This document shows, in pieces, positions 63,484 through 64,000 of a stretch of DNA of 64,000 nt. Within the stretch, counting starts at the first letter, position 1, and every line of letters starts with the position of its first letter. The position numbers and the translations under genes were made by a program. Source of the stretch: Paenarthrobacter aurescens (lineage in GTDB: Bacteria > Actinomycetota > Actinomycetes > Actinomycetales > Micrococcaceae). The stretch spans positions 3,162,001-3,226,000 of the forward strand of contig NZ_CP157456.1 of assembly GCF_041549525.1 (NCBI RefSeq), given 5' to 3'. The notes below the pieces were generated by a model. It saw only the letters and a program-made list of their open reading frames with translations, was not told the DNA's origin and did not search any database.

Positions 63484-64000
63484 ATGTCATCGAGATCTGG
63501 CACTACTCCAGTTCGCTCCACGCGCATCCTGCGGAAGCGCATTAAAATCATCAGCGTCTTCACTGCAGCAGCAGCTATTGTTCTGCTCGGAGCAGCAGCA
63601 TGGATGAGCTCAATAGCAGCGACCATTAACTCGGAACTGCAGAGTGCCACGCGCCTAGTGCCAAACCTAAAGGCTCAGATAGCCGCAAACGATGCGGAAG
63701 GGGCAACCCAAACTGTTGAAGACCTAATCCGACACACTGGGGCAGCCCGGGATGCTGCTGATGACCCCGTATGGACTGCAGCCACAGCAGTGCCGTGGCT
63801 CGGCCCCAACGTGCAGACGGCCACTGAAGTTGCACGGTCCGCGGATGATGTAGCTCGCCTCGGGGCAGTTCCTTTGGTGAACGCCTTTCACTCCCTCAAC
63901 TGGGCAACGCTGGCACCATCCCCCTCTGGTATGGATCTTGAACCACTCAAAGATGCGGCTCCACAAGTCGATGCAGCTGCTCACGCAGTTCGCGAGTCGT
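63484..64000 (+). CDS. DUF4012-like membrane protein, 3' end cut by window
   Basis: Translated by hand from ATG 63484; about 172 residues are visible. A basic N terminus (STRILRKRIKII) precedes a single membrane helix (about 20-42, FTAAAAIVLLGAAAW). The following extracellular part has TAVPWLGPNV, the hallmark of DUF4012 proteins often found in actinobacterial polysaccharide clusters. It starts 61 bp after the sugar-phosphate transferase gene and is probably in its operon. Function unknown. Confidence 0.75.
   Translation, partial: MSSRSGTTPVRSTRILRKRIKIISVFTAAAAIVLLGAAAWMSSIAATINSELQSATRLVPNLKAQIAANDAEGATQTVEDLIRHTGAARDAADDPVWTAATAVPWLGPNVQTATEVARSADDVARLGAVPLVNAFHSLNWATLAPSPSGMDLEPLKDAAPQVDAAAHAVRES

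Noticed and set aside
1..64000. Prophage or complete insertion sequence
   Set aside because: No integrase, transposase, terminase or structural phage genes were recognised in any frame.

Overview
This window looks like the chromosome of a high-GC actinobacterium of the Arthrobacter/Paenarthrobacter type. The evidence is the dispersed menaquinone genes, Tat-exported and lipid-anchored extracellular proteins, a LAxTG-type cell-wall sorting signal, frequent GTG/TTG starts, and an Lrp gene divergent from a branched-chain keto-acid dehydrogenase operon. I see no rRNA, canonical tRNA, CRISPR array, integrase or complete insertion sequence.

Layout. 1-4.4 kb: menaquinone genes (a partial polyprenyl diphosphate synthase, a MenJ-like reductase, menG, and divergent menF). 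4.5-7.0 kb: a polar amino-acid ABC importer. 7.1-7.9 kb: five copies of a 161-bp tandem repeat. 7.9-14.7 kb: menD, a PhoX-type secreted phosphatase, menC and two small genes. 14.7-20.7 kb: a LacI-regulated fructoside uptake and hydrolysis locus with visible operators. 20.8-25.0 kb: a PAP2 phosphatase, a small protein, an acyltransferase-3 membrane protein and an MFS transporter. 25.0-29.0 kb: more repeats, then two secreted low-complexity surface proteins, one with nine chaplin-like but cysteine-free repeats. 29.1-32.4 kb: a metallo-beta-lactamase-fold hydrolase and a secreted subtilase.

32.5-34.7 kb holds the most interesting locus. It encodes a TROVE (Ro60-like) protein and an overlapping 70-residue helix-turn-helix-like protein. 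Directly upstream, in the leader of the TROVE gene, lies an RNA that folds as a circularly permuted tRNA mounted on a 17-bp stem. This is a bacterial Y RNA (YrlA type). A second, simpler Y-like RNA lies just upstream, behind a palindromic operator-like sequence.

34.7-41.5 kb: a DUF4177 protein, a RibD/DHFR-fold reductase, three lipoproteins, a DUF4870 protein and a two-component system with an extra degenerate sensor. 41.6-46.6 kb: a keto-acid dehydrogenase operon (E2, E1-beta, E1-alpha), a divergent Lrp regulator and a YdcF-family protein.

46.6-64 kb: a large, visibly less GC-rich exopolysaccharide island. WecB and WecC make UDP-ManNAc and then UDP-ManNAcA. GalE, a polyprenyl-phosphate sugar transferase, a WecG-family and a GT4 glycosyltransferase, two hexapeptide acetyltransferases and a CapK-like adenylating enzyme build and decorate the repeat unit. 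A flippase, an O-antigen-ligase-like protein and a Wzz/BY-kinase export, join and regulate chain length. The cluster continues past the right edge of the window.
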